Source: Tumidithrix helvetica
Lineage (GTDB): Bacteria; Cyanobacteriota; Cyanobacteriia; Pseudanabaenales; Pseudanabaenaceae
DNA: 64,000 nt
Reading direction: 5' to 3'
Assembly (NCBI RefSeq): GCF_965232925.1
Contig: NZ_CBDDRA010000013.1
Coordinates: forward strand, 95,096 to 159,095
Shown: positions 61,972 to 64,000 of the stretch, one piece after another
Numbering within the stretch: position 1 is the first letter of the stretch
Layout of the letters: each line of letters starts with the position of its first letter
Notes under the pieces: generated by a model
What the model was told of the DNA's origin: nothing
Database searches by the model: none
What the model saw: the letters and a program-made list of their open reading frames with translations, nothing else
Made by a program: the position numbers and the translations under genes

Positions 61972-62885
61972 ACTGCAACGGGCTCTTGCGCGTTGAGATG
62001 CTTGACGATCTCTAAGTTGACATTCACATAGCCCGAATCGACATGGACAAAGTGACTGCGCAACTTCTCATGGGCAACGGGCAACATATAGAATGGAATT
62101 GATGGATAGAGATGATGCTCGGCGTGGAAAGGAATATTCCAAATGAAGTAGCGCAGGGGTAGAAAGGTTAGGGTGGTGCGGGTGTTGGTGAGGCTATTGT
62201 CATCTTTGGTGCACCCCATATGTTCTGCCATTAACAGAAATCGTAAGAATGGCTGACCTACGGCTAAGGGCAACAGCCAATAAAGCAGAAACCAAGGCTG
62301 TTTAAAGGCAATGGAAATTGCGATCGCTGCTATATAAACCAGTAATTGCAGTCTTGTCGAACGAATTACCTCTTCTCTTTGCGCTTCGGGAATGAATGGA
62401 TAATCTTCTAATTTCCCAAGAGCTACTCGCCCATGCGTTTGCACTTTCCCAATCCACCAAGGAATCCCACTAATTTGCAGCAGATATTCCCCAAGGTTCG
62501 CAGGCGGGGGATCGCTGAGTTCGGGGTCTTTGTCGGGAATCTGGGCGTAGCGGTGATGCCATTTGTGATACTGACGGTAAAACCCGCTGTTGTAAAAAGA
62601 TAGTAACCCTGCTAACCACGCGATCGCATCGCTCAAATGATTATTCGCAAAAGCCGTGCGATGGGAACTCTCATGTAAAGGCGCAAACATAATCGCCAAA
62701 CTGAAGCCATAGATCGCCAAGGATGGGATCGCAATATACCAGCGATCGCCGGTCAAATTAGTTGCCCAAAGATAACCCGCGATCGTCATTACGCCTAGGT
62801 GCAAAGTCAAGCGCAGCAACCCTTGGCGATTGGAACGCACATTCAGGGATTTTAGTTCTTCTACAGAAAGAATTTGGTTCGTCAT
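61968..62885 (-). CDS. fatty acid desaturase / hydroxylase family protein
   Basis: A 305-residue diiron membrane enzyme with three His boxes: HESSHR, HKWHHR and HAEHHLY, plus AEHMGC. Membrane segments are near 30-75 and 200-230. It may desaturate or hydroxylate an acyl chain or another lipid; the exact type cannot be assigned. First gene of the operon, transcribed from the divergent region 62886-63128. Confidence 0.9.
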   Translation of the reverse strand: MTNQILSVEELKSLNVRSNRQGLLRLTLHLGVMTIAGYLWATNLTGDRWYIAIPSLAIYGFSLAIMFAPLHESSHRTAFANNHLSDAIAWLAGLLSFYNSGFYRQYHKWHHRYAQIPDKDPELSDPPPANLGEYLLQISGIPWWIGKVQTHGRVALGKLEDYPFIPEAQREEVIRSTRLQLLVYIAAIAISIAFKQPWFLLYWLLPLAVGQPFLRFLLMAEHMGCTKDDNSLTNTRTTLTFLPLRYFIWNIPFHAEHHLYPSIPFYMLPVAHEKLRSHFVHVDSGYVNVNLEIVKHLNAQEPVAV

Positions 62886-63012
62886 GGCGCAAAGGTATAG
62901 TCCAGCGAGAAAACGAAATTTATTCCTGTATTTTGGCAGTTTGATTCATAGGTGTCAACAAAGTTTCTTGTGACTACACTTCGCAACCTACTTTGCTAAA
63001 CATTACCCATAA

Positions 63013-63063
63013 GTGTTAACCAAAAAAATTGCGAAATCATCTTAATAATGGTGGTGTTAACCA
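63013..63063. promoter_or_regulatory. candidate operator: spaced direct repeats GTGTTAACCA
   Basis: Two exact copies of GTGTTAACCA (63013-63022 and 63054-63063), 41 bases apart, with a degenerate third (GTGTCAACAA) near 62952, in the divergent region between the desaturase operon and the small gene at 63129. Spacings near multiples of ten bases suggest same-face protein binding. Confidence 0.45.
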
Positions 63064-63073
63064 GAATTTTTTG

Positions 63074-63079
63074 TATAAT
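63074..63079 (+). promoter_or_regulatory. candidate -10 element of the gene at 63129
   Basis: A consensus TATAAT 50 bases before the start codon. A -35 match at 17 bases is weak, and the second GTGTTAACCA overlaps that position. Confidence 0.5.
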
Positions 63080-63128
63080 GTATTTTAAGTTAGGCTTCAA
63101 GTTCTAGAAAAGCAATGGAGAATACGGA

Positions 63129-63551
63129 TTGCAAACCCGATACCTCAACACGGATCTCGATCTCTCTGCCAGCGTGGATTTAACCCCACTCGCAGCAGCC
63201 TTTGAGTCTCAGGGTGTTGTCCCACTTCATGTAACACTATGTGAAGATGGTCACTGGTTCTCAATTCTCGAAACAGATGAACAATATGAAGATCCTGAAT
63301 CAAACATTGCAGCCATGCTATCAGTCATTGAGCAGTTTGATGAGCCAGAACGAAGTATTTGGCGGGTTTTAACACTTTGTGAGTTCAACATTGGCTACGA
63401 TTGTGGGAGTGAGCCATGGGCATTCAATCAAGGACTATCTAATACACTCCTCCAACGTATGGCAAAGGTTGGAACTTCCCTACGAGTTACCTTGTATCCC
63501 CCTGAGTCACTACGTGAGAAAAGCCAGCAGACTCAATTACCAGAGTCATAA
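63129..63551 (+). CDS. small conserved hypothetical protein
   Basis: A 140-residue acidic protein starting at TTG 63129, with GGAG eight bases upstream; the ATG at 63116 is in another frame. Sequence such as TRYLNTDLDLSASVDLTPLA, CEDGHWFSILETDEQYED and CEFNIGYDCG looks conserved and globular, with no membrane part. I recall similar cyanobacterial proteins but no function. It diverges from the desaturase operon. Confidence 0.75.
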   Translation: MQTRYLNTDLDLSASVDLTPLAAAFESQGVVPLHVTLCEDGHWFSILETDEQYEDPESNIAAMLSVIEQFDEPERSIWRVLTLCEFNIGYDCGSEPWAFNQGLSNTLLQRMAKVGTSLRVTLYPPESLREKSQQTQLPES

Positions 63552-63972
63552 ACTGAAGAGTCATAAATCGAAAATATTAAAAAGTTGCGAATTGGGTTTA
63601 GGCTAAATTTTAAAGGCAGGCGATTGCTGAAATATGGCTTGATACATGCTTCCCTCGCTTTAGGATAAGTCTACAAACCTCTAACCTAAAGGATTAGCTC
63701 CTTTGAGCTTTTTTCTTATTCCCCAGCCTGCGATCGCGATCACAAGCAGCATCGGCAACAATCACAGAAAACACGTACTGCGATCGCATAGCCAACCCGT
63801 TGAAAAAGCAACAATAAGTCTACTAGCGACGTATCTACAAACGTCTAGCCCGAAGAGTAACTCCTTCGGGCTTTTTATTCTTTAGTTTGGACTAATCGGC
63901 AGCAAGGCAAGAGCAACAGAAAGGCACGAGAAAATAGAGCAAGAAATTGCAAAGGCTAAGTCAAGCTCAAAC
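63552..63972. other. intergenic region with two similar terminators
   Basis: 420 bases with no clear gene apart from two related hairpin-plus-T tracts (63697-63716 and 63847-63876). Both share CTACAAAC, then TCTA and a hairpin ending in CTTTTTT, so they may be duplicated terminators. Confidence 0.5.
63847..63876 (+). terminator. intrinsic terminator near the window end
   Basis: Perfect nine-base stem AGCCCGAAG/CTTCGGGCT (63847-63855 and 63864-63872), eight-base loop, then TTTTA. Classical Rho-independent form. Confidence 0.8.
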
Positions 63973-64000
63973 ATGAAAAGAGAATTAGAAGCTAAATGGC
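63973..64000 (+). CDS. possible start of a gene running off the window (very uncertain)
   Basis: From the stop at 63883 the frame stays open to the end of the window, with Lys/Glu-rich sequence (EIAKAKSSSNMKRELEAKW) and an ATG at 63973. It may be the start of a coiled-coil protein or a chance open frame. Reported only so it is not lost. Confidence 0.2.

Overview
This window is a stretch of cyanobacterial chromosome. Photosynthesis-lineage genes (psbZ beside ribH, a Tab2-type RNA-binding protein, a COP23-type secreted protein, an SLH-domain porin, a plant-type ferredoxin) and a very high density of the HIP1 octamer GCGATCGC point that way. The protein flavour and repeat families suggest a Pseudanabaena-like lineage, but that is an impression from memory and not a determination.

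Layout. 1-2855: the truncated start of a Ycf46-like AAA ATPase, a small ribbon-helix-helix-like protein and a tandem pair of secreted paralogues. 2868-9584: gltX, a ferritin-like protein, pnp and a CPBP membrane protease. 9585-11949: an AT-rich accessory patch with a MITE-like element and a KAP-type P-loop NTPase lacking HIP1 sites. 11977-21066: a rhodanese, a 1331-residue membrane protein, a BMP-type binding lipoprotein next to a Cache-HAMP adenylate cyclase, and an unknown membrane protein. 21142-28500: ferredoxin, era, tRNA-Pro, an Rrf2 regulator, an NCS1 permease fused to a histidine kinase, and an overlapping REC-PAS-GGDEF-EAL protein. 28679-39033: ribH, psbZ, uvrB, then the translation cluster rplS, tRNA-Trp, secE, nusG, rplK, rplA, rplJ, rplL, followed by hisE, Tab2, a methyltransferase and a Uma2 protein. 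39120-50979: FHA-GAF cyclase, argD, maf, a TolC-like protein, leucyl aminopeptidase, a dead IS3 transposase broken by short repeats, a CHASE2 cyclase and gap. 51069-58502: a 2OG-Fe(II) oxygenase, an SLH porin with a secreted partner, then a secreted-protein cluster (DUF1400 domain, COP23, two trypsin-like proteases). 58719-64000: another Uma2 protein, a three-gene operon (desaturase, MetX-like alpha/beta hydrolase, type III glutamine synthetase), a conserved small protein and terminators.

How the genes work together. Most of the window is housekeeping (translation, RNA decay, repair, amino acid and flavin synthesis). Over it lies unusually dense second-messenger signalling: three class III cyclases with different inputs and one c-di-GMP enzyme. 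Two of these signalling units sit beside proteins whose families bind nucleosides or nucleobases (BMP, NCS1). The best candidates for something undescribed are the NCS1 permease-histidine kinase with its c-di-GMP partner, the BMP/Cache-cyclase pair, the desaturase/hydrolase/GlnT operon with spaced repeats in its divergent promoter, and the KAP NTPase. All functions are inferred by reading; no database search was run.
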